From assembly GCA_902781655.1 (NCBI GenBank), contig CACZJZ010000014.1, positions 49,523 through 113,522 of the forward strand: 64,000 bases of DNA. Reading direction: 5' to 3'. The notes under the pieces were generated by a model that saw nothing but the letters and a program-made list of their open reading frames with translations, was not told the origin of the DNA and ran no database searches. A program made the position numbers and the translations under genes. This stretch comes from an uncultured Lachnospiraceae bacterium. GTDB lineage: Bacteria; Bacillota; Clostridia; Lachnospirales; Lachnospiraceae. Below are positions 24,562 to 32,665 of the stretch, in pieces. Positions within the stretch are counted from its first letter, which is position 1. Each line of letters opens with the position of its first letter.

Positions 24562-25527
24562 ATGGGGAAATGGCTGAACGATCTGAAATGTACGCTCATC
24601 CAGAAAGCGGTCTATGCAAAATTCCACAAGGGACACAAGCCCAATGAGTGGGAACCCTGGCATGAACCGGAGGTGAAGAAGCTGGGAAATGGAATGATCT
24701 GCCGCAGCGACGTCAAGTACGGGGAAACCTGGCCCAACAGCTACGCGGATATCTGGTATCCCGATGACAGCGGGAAGAAACGGCCGGTGGTAGTGTACTT
24801 TCACGGCGGCGGTTTCATTTTCGGAAACAAGTCTTCCGGCGATCCGATGCAGACCGGCGGAGGTGGCGTGGGGAAGCTGGAAGCCATCGTGAAAGCGGGG
24901 TACATTCTGGTCAATGCCGATTACGCCCTGGCACCGCAGTACCGGTTTCCGGTGCCGATCCGTCAGTGCGACGAGCTGTTCCGCTATCTGATCGCGCACC
25001 GGGAGGAACTGCAGTTGGATATGTCCCGCGTCTGTCTCTCGGGTGGAAGCGCAGGAGCCGATATGACAGTCATTTACGCCGTCTGCGTCTGCAATCACGA
25101 GTATGCAGCCATGCTTGGCGTCAAACCCGTTATGACGTAGGAAAATCTGAAGGTACTGGCTATTGACGAGGCTGCGCTGGACGCCAGCGTCTTTGACAAA
25201 AACATGTACGCGATGCTGGGATGTGCCACAGGCGCAAAAAGCAACACGCCGGAGGCAGTGTCGATGCTCGACGCGAAAACCTACATTCGCGACAGCTTCA
25301 TTCCAAGCTGGATCAACGCCTCCAATGAACCCAACGATGAAAATGGCTTTTTCATCACGGAAGGCCGCGGACTGAAAAAGAAACTGGACGAAATTGGCAT
25401 TCCGAACGATCTGGTTTTCTTTCCGGGAGCAAGGCTGCCCCACGGCTATATGGACCGGATGGACGCAGATCCCCATGCGAAAGAGGCTTTCGACCGGATG
25501 ATGAACTTCATTCAAAAATACATATAA
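24562..25527 (+). pseudogene. Alpha/beta-hydrolase esterase gene interrupted by an in-frame amber codon
   Basis: One frame of 322 codons from ATG 24562 (after GAGAGAGGA) to TAA 25527 is broken only by TAG at 25138-25140 (codon 193). Before it are the oxyanion motif HGGG (81-84) and nucleophile GGSAG with Ser163. After it, without frame change, follow ENLKVLAIDEAALD and the acid/base part with PHGY (His294). The N-terminal fragment alone lacks the catalytic His, so the product is dead unless the amber codon is read through. The family is the HGGG-type carboxylesterase/acetyl esterase group. The next gene starts 13 nt later, so translation of the operon could be affected. Confidence 0.85.
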
Positions 25528-25539
25528 AGGGGGCAGAGA

Positions 25540-27021
25540 ATGATGGCAAAAAAAGACCGCGTCAATAAGCATCCCGACTGGCAGCTGAGCCGGTCGGAAA
25601 AGAACTGGTACTATGTAGGCGATACGGCACGACTTTTCTGTACCTCCCTGGTGGGATCCTACATGACTATGTTTCTGATGTTCCAGGGCATCAACACCGC
25701 GTCCCTGGCCACGGCGATCCTGCTCGTCAAGATCATTGACTCTGTGGATGATGTGCTGTTTGGCTTTATCATCGATAGAATCAACATCAGGGAATGGAAA
25801 CTGTTTCGAAAAATTGCTGGCCAAGGCAAGTATATGCCCTGGTATCGGCTGTTCTTCTGGACCTTTCCGGTCGCGACGATTCTGTTTTTCATGATGCCTA
25901 AGGATGCGCCGGATGCCTTCAAGATCACCTGGTTTTTCGTGACCTATCTTTTCTATGACTTCACCTGCACGCTGACGGAGGTTCCGATGCAGTCGATGAT
26001 CACCACGCTGACGGACAGTCCCTCCGAGCGCAACAATGTTCTGACCGTGAAAGGCGTCATTACTGTCATTGCAGCCATCGGCATGGCAACCGTCGTTTCC
26101 GCTCTGCTGAGCGAAAAGGTGGGTATACCGCTGAAGAGCATCGGCATCGTCGGCGCGGTGATTTTCCTTGTCTTCATGTTCCCCATGGCGTTCAAGGTCC
26201 ACGAGCACAACACTGAGCTCAGGAACGTTGAAAACGAGGGCTCCCAGGAAAATTACAGCTTCAAGGATATGGTCAACTGTGTGTTCACGAACAAGTACAT
26301 CCTGATCTATTTTCTGGCCGTCATCATTTCCACCGTTTTCTGTACCCGTACCGCCGTGGAAAGCTTCCTTGGCTTCTACATTTTCCACGACTCGTTGATC
26401 TTCACCTATGTCATGCTGATCGGATTCGTTCCTGGCATCATACTGAGTGCCTTCTGCGGAAAGCTGGCGGACAGATTCGGCAAGCGCAACCTTCTGGCCT
26501 TCATCTTCATGCTGCAGACGGCCGCGACCCTGATCATCTATTTCTTCTGCCATGACAACAAAACTATGTTCATTGTAGTCGGCGGCCTGTGCGCGATTCC
26601 CAACGCCTTGATCAGCGTAGTCAGAACCTATATCGCGCCGGACACCATCGACTACACCAGGTATAAGACCGGCAAGGATTGTTCCGGCATCTTCTATGCG
26701 CTGCAGTCTTTCCTGAACAAGGCGCTGGGTGGTGTGGTCGGCTCTGTCGCCCTGTATATTCTGGCGGCGTTCGGATGGAAAGAAGTCACGGGCGACAGCT
26801 TTGCGGATCTTGCTGCCCAGGGCGTGACCCAGTCCGAGACTGCGCTGAGTGCCCTCTGGAATCTGGGCTATCTGATCCCGGCCATCGGCTTCGGGATATC
26901 TGCGATTTTGCTGTACGCATTCTATAACCTCAAGGACAGGGACGCGGAGCTGATGGCGAAGTGTAACGCCGGACAGATCACCCGCGAGGAATGTGAAGCG
27001 CAGCTTTCGAGAAAGTATTGA
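25540..27021 (+). CDS. GPH-family (glycoside-pentoside-hexuronide) sugar:cation symporter
   Basis: Sugar importer of the cluster, 493 residues with about 12 hydrophobic segments. The start is ATG 25540 (or the adjacent ATG 25543) after GGGGGCAGAG. It shows the GPH hallmark acidic motif at the end of the second segment (ILLVKIIDSVDDVLFGFIID) and the loop FPVATILFFMMPKDAP. RYKTGKDCSGIFYALQSFLNKALGG matches the conserved GPH segment near helix 10. It probably imports the di- or oligosaccharides that the downstream cytosolic GH78, GH3 and GH94 enzymes process, since none of those carries a signal peptide. Confidence 0.9.
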   Translation: MMAKKDRVNKHPDWQLSRSEKNWYYVGDTARLFCTSLVGSYMTMFLMFQGINTASLATAILLVKIIDSVDDVLFGFIIDRINIREWKLFRKIAGQGKYMPWYRLFFWTFPVATILFFMMPKDAPDAFKITWFFVTYLFYDFTCTLTEVPMQSMITTLTDSPSERNNVLTVKGVITVIAAIGMATVVSALLSEKVGIPLKSIGIVGAVIFLVFMFPMAFKVHEHNTELRNVENEGSQENYSFKDMVNCVFTNKYILIYFLAVIISTVFCTRTAVESFLGFYIFHDSLIFTYVMLIGFVPGIILSAFCGKLADRFGKRNLLAFIFMLQTAATLIIYFFCHDNKTMFIVVGGLCAIPNALISVVRTYIAPDTIDYTRYKTGKDCSGIFYALQSFLNKALGGVVGSVALYILAAFGWKEVTGDSFADLAAQGVTQSETALSALWNLGYLIPAIGFGISAILLYAFYNLKDRDAELMAKCNAGQITREECEAQLSRKY

Positions 27022-27085
27022 TGACTCGGAAAAGCTTGTCAATGGACGCATGGTGACGGAGATTTGAACATCGAGGTGCAAAGAC

Positions 27086-27994
27086 ATGGCGTTTACGGCA
27101 ATCAAACGGGCAGTGATGAATGCCCGCTTTCATAAGATTAACAGGCACTACATGACGGATCCCGTTGTTGGGGATCGTTGCTTCATCCAGCGCGATGGCA
27201 GGGAGCCGGTAGAGGTGCTTTTCTACTATCCCGAAAAGCGGGAGAACATGCCGGTGTTCGTCCAGATCCATGGCGGCGCATGGGTTGGTCTGGACGCGGT
27301 GGACGACGACCGCTACTGCAAGCGCCTGAGCGAAGAGCTGGGGGCTTTCGTGGTTAACGTGAATTACAAGCGGTTGTATGACAGGAGCTTTCCCTATCCT
27401 CAGGAAGAGATCGTGGATACCGTCAAGTGGCTGAAAGCCCACGCAAAACAGCTGGGCATCGACCCCGACAGGATCATCCTTTCCGGCGGCAGCGCAGGCG
27501 GACATCTCACGGCAGGTTCCGCCATATTGCTTGCCCAGCAGGGCGTACAGATCGCGGGGCAGATCATGGAGGTGCCCTTCCTGGACTTCACTAACACGAT
27601 CCCCATCGACTTTCCGGAGGGCAACAAGCTCTACAAGTTGATGTTTGACCTCTATCCGTCCAGGCTGCCCCTGGACAGCGAGGTGCTGTCCCCAGCGGCG
27701 AAGATCACAGAGGGAACACTGGAAAAGCTCTCCCCGGCGGTGATTATAGTTTGCGGACGGGATCCGCTGCACCCCCAGGGAGAGCATTATGCGGAGCTTC
27801 TGAAGAAGCACGGCAAGCTTCTGGGCCTGAAGATGTACAAGGATGGATATCACGGCTTTGGCACCGACAAGGCCGAGGAAAAGCCGGAGCAGGACAAGCT
27901 GAGGGAGGACTGCTTCCGCTATAAGGTGGAAAAGGCAAAACAGCTTTATGGGATGAGTGAGGAGGAAGACCATGGCAAAACGGAAAACGCATAA
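27086..27994 (+). CDS. Alpha/beta-hydrolase, probable acetyl esterase
   Basis: 302-residue serine esterase, start ATG 27086 about 10 nt after GAGGTG. Oxyanion motif IHGGAW near residue 61 and nucleophile GGSAGG with Ser136 place it in the HGG(A/G)-type acetyl/xylan esterase group. The acid and base are probably in CGRDPLHPQ and DGYHGFG. No signal peptide, so it acts in the cytosol on imported sugars. Its 3' end overlaps the start of the next gene by 23 bp. It is one of four esterase-type genes in this operon (including the broken one), pointing to a heavily acylated substrate. Confidence 0.87.
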   Translation: MAFTAIKRAVMNARFHKINRHYMTDPVVGDRCFIQRDGREPVEVLFYYPEKRENMPVFVQIHGGAWVGLDAVDDDRYCKRLSEELGAFVVNVNYKRLYDRSFPYPQEEIVDTVKWLKAHAKQLGIDPDRIILSGGSAGGHLTAGSAILLAQQGVQIAGQIMEVPFLDFTNTIPIDFPEGNKLYKLMFDLYPSRLPLDSEVLSPAAKITEGTLEKLSPAVIIVCGRDPLHPQGEHYAELLKKHGKLLGLKMYKDGYHGFGTDKAEEKPEQDKLREDCFRYKVEKAKQLYGMSEEEDHGKTENA

Positions 27995-29096
27995 GGAAGA
28001 CCGGAAGGGTTGGCCTCTGTTTAACCGGATCCTGGCGGATTATATCGAGCTGACCCGCTTCCCAGAGCTGCCGGAGTGTCCGAAAGTCGGAAAAAACTAC
28101 GAATACTGGCCGGATGGTGCGCTCTGCGCCAACGGCAACCCCTATCACGGCTGCATTCGCCTGGGCAGCGCAAACAAGCTGATGATCGGGTTTTCCGGCG
28201 GCGGGGTATCGGTAGACGAGTACACTGCGGCCAGGCCCCAGCGCGTGGGCGGAAAAGGTGAGATGTTCTACTCTGATGACGTGCGATTCGGGGACGTGAT
28301 TCTCCGAATAGGAACCTTTGGGCGTTCCAAAAGGAATCCCTTCCGGGATTGGAACGTGCTGTTTGTGACCTACGCCACCGGAGATTTCCACTGCGGAACC
28401 GGAGATTTTCCTTATACAGACCTGGATGGAAAACCCGCCGTGCTGCATCACCACGGCTATACGAATTTCCAGCTGCTGCTGAAAAAGATCAGGGAACTGG
28501 TGCCGAACCCGGAGCAGATCCTGGTGACCGGCTTTTCAGCGGGAGCCTTTGCCACGTCCCTGCTTACCGACGCAGTCGCTGCTTCGTTTCCGAATTGTCA
28601 GGACATTACCGCCTGTGTGGACAGCGCCATGATGCATTATGACTGGCAGCGGGTGGCCCGGGAAGTCTGGAAGGCGCCGGAGGAGATCGCAGCGCGCCTC
28701 ACCGGAGATGAGATTGTCTCCGACAGTCTGCTGGCACTTCATAAGAGTCATCCCGGGATCAAGATCATGTACTGCTGCTCGGTGCGGGATGCTGCATTGA
28801 CACAGATGGAGATGTATCTGGAAGACGGCCGCTGGATTCCGGACAAGGCAGCGGGGATGAGCTTCCAGCGAAAACTGAAGGAAATGCTGGAAAAGCTGCA
28901 GAAAGAGATTCCGGAGCTGAGTATATTTCTCTTTGACACCCCGGATAAGAACAGCAAGGAAGCCGCTCTGACCATCCATTGCCTCTGTGGCTCCAACGCT
29001 GCTTTCAAAACGAGCGTGGACGGTGTGATCTGCGCCGACTGGATGATACGTGGCGTAAACGGCGAAGTATTGAAGATTGGATTGGAAAAGCTATAA
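27972..29096 (+). CDS. Pectinacetylesterase (CE13/Notum-like) family protein
   Basis: 374 residues from ATG 27972, which follows GGAGGAAG inside the end of the upstream gene. The nucleophile lies in NPEQILVTGFSAGAFATSL (Ser189), a layout typical of pectinacetylesterases, followed by a CVDSAMM segment. The N-terminal WNVLFVTYATGDFHCGTGD also matches the family. Asp in CSVRDAALTQ and His in LTIHCLCGSN may complete the triad. Known members remove acetyl groups from pectin or, in animals, palmitoleate from Wnt. No signal peptide is visible, so here it would act on imported oligosaccharides, which is unusual for a pectin enzyme. Confidence 0.8.
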   Translation: MAKRKTHKEDRKGWPLFNRILADYIELTRFPELPECPKVGKNYEYWPDGALCANGNPYHGCIRLGSANKLMIGFSGGGVSVDEYTAARPQRVGGKGEMFYSDDVRFGDVILRIGTFGRSKRNPFRDWNVLFVTYATGDFHCGTGDFPYTDLDGKPAVLHHHGYTNFQLLLKKIRELVPNPEQILVTGFSAGAFATSLLTDAVAASFPNCQDITACVDSAMMHYDWQRVAREVWKAPEEIAARLTGDEIVSDSLLALHKSHPGIKIMYCCSVRDAALTQMEMYLEDGRWIPDKAAGMSFQRKLKEMLEKLQKEIPELSIFLFDTPDKNSKEAALTIHCLCGSNAAFKTSVDGVICADWMIRGVNGEVLKIGLEKL

Positions 29097-29187
29097 ATCT
29101 GAAACATGCCGTACTGTATTTCCAGAAGCTACCGCAGTATACGGGCTTGATCCGGCGCGGAAAGAACTCTGGACGAGGAGGATACGT

Positions 29188-30219
29188 ATGAAAGCAGAAA
29201 AGATTGTTTTGAACGAGGAGAGGGAGGTTTCCCTGACCGCCTATATACAGGAAGTCGATGGAGAGTTTGGCTTCTCGAGGCGACCAGCCATGTTAGTGAT
29301 CCCCGGGGGCGGTTATGCCATGTGCTCCGACCGGGAGGCGGATCCCGTGGCTATGGCCTACCTCAAGGCGGGATACCAGGCTTTCATCCTGCGCTATACC
29401 TGCACCCCTAAGGGAAAATGGCCCCTGCCGCTGGAGGACTATGAGCAGGCCATGGCTTTGATCGGGACGCGGGCGGACGAGTGGCATTTGGACAAGACAA
29501 AGATTGCTGTGGTCGGTTTCTCCGCGGGCGGACATCTCGCCGCCTGTGCAGCTACAATAGCGGAACATAAGCCTGCTGCCACGGTGCTTGTCTATCCGGC
29601 GATCCTGAAAGATATCTGCGATATGTGTCAGCCAGGGATGCCTTATCCTCATGAACATGTCACAGCCGAAACCTGCCCCTGCTTTTTTGCTGCGGCGCGG
29701 GATGACCGCACGGTGGATATTTCCAATACGCTCCGCATGGAGCTTGCGCTGACGGAAAAAGGCGTTGCTTTTGAAAGCCATATCTATTCTTACGGAGGAC
29801 ATGGCTTCTCCACGGGAGAGGATTGGATCAACACCAATTCCGTTTGCCCGCGCCTGCCTCACTGGGTGCCGGATAGTATCGAGTGGCTGGGCGAGGTCAT
29901 GGGGAAACTAAAGCGCGGCGGTTTTACCGAGCCGGTGAGTGGACTCTCCATGAACGGAAATTTTGCACCGGTGCTCAGCGTAGACTGCACGCTTTCCCAT
30001 CTCCGAATGCAGAGCGGGGAAGCGAAGGCGGCCCTTGCCCCTATGTTTGCAGGACTCGAGGCTGTTGCAAAGGCCCGGCAGTTTTCGGTAGATGGGCTGA
30101 TGAAGGCTGTGGGAAACAATACCGCCCGGGAGCTGATGGAGATGGTGCAGATCCCCGACGAGACAATTACTGAGATCGACAAGGCGCTACATCAGATGGT
30201 CAATCAATTGGAGGATTAA
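29188..30219 (+). CDS. Acetyl-xylan-esterase-like hydrolase with a helical C-terminal extension
   Basis: 344 residues, ATG 29188 after GAGGAGG. The N-terminal 255 residues form an alpha/beta hydrolase with PGGGYAMCSDREADPVA (oxyanion region), VGFSAGGHLA with Ser112, Asp in AARDDRTVD and His in YGGHGFS. This resembles bacterial acetyl-xylan or sialate-type esterases. The last 90 residues (from about GFTEPVSGLS) are predicted helical, lack hydrolase motifs and are not found in the basic fold; I do not recognise the domain. Cytosolic (no signal peptide). The GH3 gene follows after 4 nt, so the two are probably coupled. Confidence 0.83.
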   Translation: MKAEKIVLNEEREVSLTAYIQEVDGEFGFSRRPAMLVIPGGGYAMCSDREADPVAMAYLKAGYQAFILRYTCTPKGKWPLPLEDYEQAMALIGTRADEWHLDKTKIAVVGFSAGGHLAACAATIAEHKPAATVLVYPAILKDICDMCQPGMPYPHEHVTAETCPCFFAAARDDRTVDISNTLRMELALTEKGVAFESHIYSYGGHGFSTGEDWINTNSVCPRLPHWVPDSIEWLGEVMGKLKRGGFTEPVSGLSMNGNFAPVLSVDCTLSHLRMQSGEAKAALAPMFAGLEAVAKARQFSVDGLMKAVGNNTARELMEMVQIPDETITEIDKALHQMVNQLED

Positions 30220-30223
30220 CAAT

Positions 30224-32665
30224 ATGGTCAGAATCGATTCCCCTGAAGTGCAGGAGTTTGAAAAAGCGCATCTGGCGACGCTTCGTTCCCTTGCGCCGGA
30301 GTGCATGGTACTGCTGAAAAAGAACGGAGATTTTCCGCTCTCTTCACCGTGTAAGATCGCGCTTTACGGCGCCGGCGCCAGAGAGACCATAAAGGGCGGC
30401 ACCGGAAGCGGCGACGTGAACGTGCGGCACTACGTAACGGTGGAAGAAGGCCTGGAAAATGCTGGATTTACCGTCACCACCGCGGCATGGATGAACGGCT
30501 ATAGTGCTGCGCGGGAAGCTGCGATCCGGGATTTCTATGAGGGAATAGCCAAAGAAGCAAAAGAACTCGGAAAATCTGTTTTCCTTGTCGGCATGGGGCG
30601 GACGCCGGAGGAGCCTCATTATGAGTTTCCGCTGGACGGAGATGGTGACGTCTGCGTCTATGTCCTCTCCCGCAATTCCGGAGAAGGCGCTGATCGCCCC
30701 GGTAATGAGGGAGACTATCTGATCACAGAGGATGAAAAGCGGGATATCCTGCGCTGTGCCAAACAGTACAAAAAATTCATGCTGGTGCTGAACGTGGGCG
30801 GTCCGGTAGACATTTCGCCTGTACTGAATCAGGTAGACAATATTCTGCTGCTGAGTCAGCTGGGCAGTGTGACAGGCGACGCCTTCGCGGACGTACTGCT
30901 GGGCAAGGCCTGCCCGTCCGGTAAGCTTACCACTACCTGGGCCAAGGCCGGAGACGTCATGGCTATCGGAGATTTTGCCGGGCGCGATGACACCCGGTAC
31001 AGGGAGGGCATTTTCGTTGGCTACCGTTATTATGACGCGGCAGGTGTCAACCCGCTCTTCCCTTTTGGGTTCGGTCTGAGCTACACGGAATTCGAAACGG
31101 ATTGCACTGGATTCTCAGTGGAGAACGGGATCGCGACCATCGAAGCAAAGGTCAGAAATATCGGAAACTTTCCCGGAAAAGAGACCGTGCAGCTTTATTA
31201 TTCAGCACCTGACGGAAAGCTGATCAAGCCGCTTCGGGAACTCGGAGCCTATCGAAAGACGAGGAAGCTTCTTCCCGGTGAGAGCGAGACACTCATGCTG
31301 GATCTACCGTTGGAAAACATGGCCAGCTGGGACTCGGAAAACGACTGCTGGCTGCTGGAACAAGGGGAATATCTGTTTTCTCTCGGAAGTGTGCCGGTCG
31401 GCACCGTGTTCCTGGATGGGAATTCGACTTCCGATCCGCTCAGTCATTCCGGAGGAGAGGCGGACTTTGAAGATTGGCAGCCGCAGATCAGGCGCGAAAT
31501 ACCCAGGGGGCTGCCGTACATTCGGGTTTCTGCTGTATCGCTTGGCCGTATCGGACATTATGACAGGAGGAAAGCTCCAAGAGAACATATCAGTTTAGAG
31601 GATCTTTCCGAATTCTCCATTAAGGAGCTGGCCACGATTTGTGTCGACAAGCATTCTGATGCAGAGGACATGGCAGCGATCATCGGCAATTCCGCTTCCC
31701 GTCTGGCGGGCGGAGCCGGTGAAACCGCGGCTATAGTATCTGAAAAGGGTTATGGCACCATCGTGATGGCCGACGGTCCTGCTGGGCTGCGGATTGCCAC
31801 CAAATATATCGAAACAGAGGACGGACAGGAAGGTATGGATGCGGAGGCGTTCAGCAGCATTCTGAATATTCTTCCGCCTGAGATCCGGCAATTGATCCTT
31901 CTGAAGCTGCAGCAAAACGAAGAAAAAGCGAAAAGCAGTACAGTTCTGTATCATTATGCTTCAGCCATTCCGATCGGTACGGCGCTGGCACAGGCCTGGA
32001 ATCCGGATGTTGTCGAAACCTGCGGCGATCTGGTCGGCGAAGAAATGGAGCTTTTCGGGGCAAATGTCTGGCTGGCACCGGCATTGAACATCCATCGCAG
32101 CCCACTCTGTGGCCGGAATTTTGAGTATTATTCCGAAGACCCTCTGATTTCGGGCAAGACCGCTGCCGCGATGACACGCGGCGTGCAAAAACACGAAAAG
32201 TGTGCCGTCACCATCAAACATTTTGCCTGCAACAATCAGGAAACCAACCGCTATGGCTCCAACAGCGTGGTGTCCCAGCGTGCCTTGCGGGAGATCTACC
32301 TGAAAGGATTTGAAATCTGTGTAAAGGAAGCCGCACCGAAAGCGCTGATGACTTCTTATAATCTGCTCAACGGCACCCACACCGCGAATCGCGGCGATCT
32401 AATCAATAAGGTTCTGCGCGGGGAGTGGAGTTTTGAAGGCATCGTCATGACCGACTGGGGCACTACGAACGATAAGTTCAATTTAGGGGTCTACGGTGCC
32501 TCCTGTCCTGCGCTCTGCATTAAAGCAGGCAACGACCTGATGATGGCCGGATCAAAAGAAGATGTGGACGGCATTCTGACAGGCCTGAGGGACGGGACGA
32601 TCACACGCGCCGAACTGGAGGCTTGTGCAGGGAGGATCCTGGCGCTTTCTAAGGAGTTAAGCTGA
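30224..32665 (+). CDS. Glycoside hydrolase family 3 with permuted domain order
   Basis: Probable beta-glycosidase of 813 residues, start ATG 30224 after GGAGG. The order is inverted against the usual GH3: the (alpha/beta)6 domain comes first (residues 1-270, KIALYGAGARETIKGGTGSGDV), then a fibronectin-like domain (about 280-390, GFGLSYTEFE). The TIM-barrel domain comes last (from about 480), with MADGPAGLR, APALNIHRSPLCGRNFEYYSEDP, KHFACNNQE and nucleophile Asp744 in VMTDWG. This inverted form is known from rumen Ruminococcus and Butyrivibrio beta-glucosidases. No signal peptide. Its TGA overlaps the next start (TGATG). Sugar specificity is not readable. Confidence 0.9.
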   Translation: MVRIDSPEVQEFEKAHLATLRSLAPECMVLLKKNGDFPLSSPCKIALYGAGARETIKGGTGSGDVNVRHYVTVEEGLENAGFTVTTAAWMNGYSAAREAAIRDFYEGIAKEAKELGKSVFLVGMGRTPEEPHYEFPLDGDGDVCVYVLSRNSGEGADRPGNEGDYLITEDEKRDILRCAKQYKKFMLVLNVGGPVDISPVLNQVDNILLLSQLGSVTGDAFADVLLGKACPSGKLTTTWAKAGDVMAIGDFAGRDDTRYREGIFVGYRYYDAAGVNPLFPFGFGLSYTEFETDCTGFSVENGIATIEAKVRNIGNFPGKETVQLYYSAPDGKLIKPLRELGAYRKTRKLLPGESETLMLDLPLENMASWDSENDCWLLEQGEYLFSLGSVPVGTVFLDGNSTSDPLSHSGGEADFEDWQPQIRREIPRGLPYIRVSAVSLGRIGHYDRRKAPREHISLEDLSEFSIKELATICVDKHSDAEDMAAIIGNSASRLAGGAGETAAIVSEKGYGTIVMADGPAGLRIATKYIETEDGQEGMDAEAFSSILNILPPEIRQLILLKLQQNEEKAKSSTVLYHYASAIPIGTALAQAWNPDVVETCGDLVGEEMELFGANVWLAPALNIHRSPLCGRNFEYYSEDPLISGKTAAAMTRGVQKHEKCAVTIKHFACNNQETNRYGSNSVVSQRALREIYLKGFEICVKEAAPKALMTSYNLLNGTHTANRGDLINKVLRGEWSFEGIVMTDWGTTNDKFNLGVYGASCPALCIKAGNDLMMAGSKEDVDGILTGLRDGTITRAELEACAGRILALSKELS

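Noticed and set aside
24511-27105. 864-codon minus-strand frame across the broken esterase and symporter
   Set aside because: Spans a gene boundary on the other strand and has no protein motif; it is long only because of codon bias.
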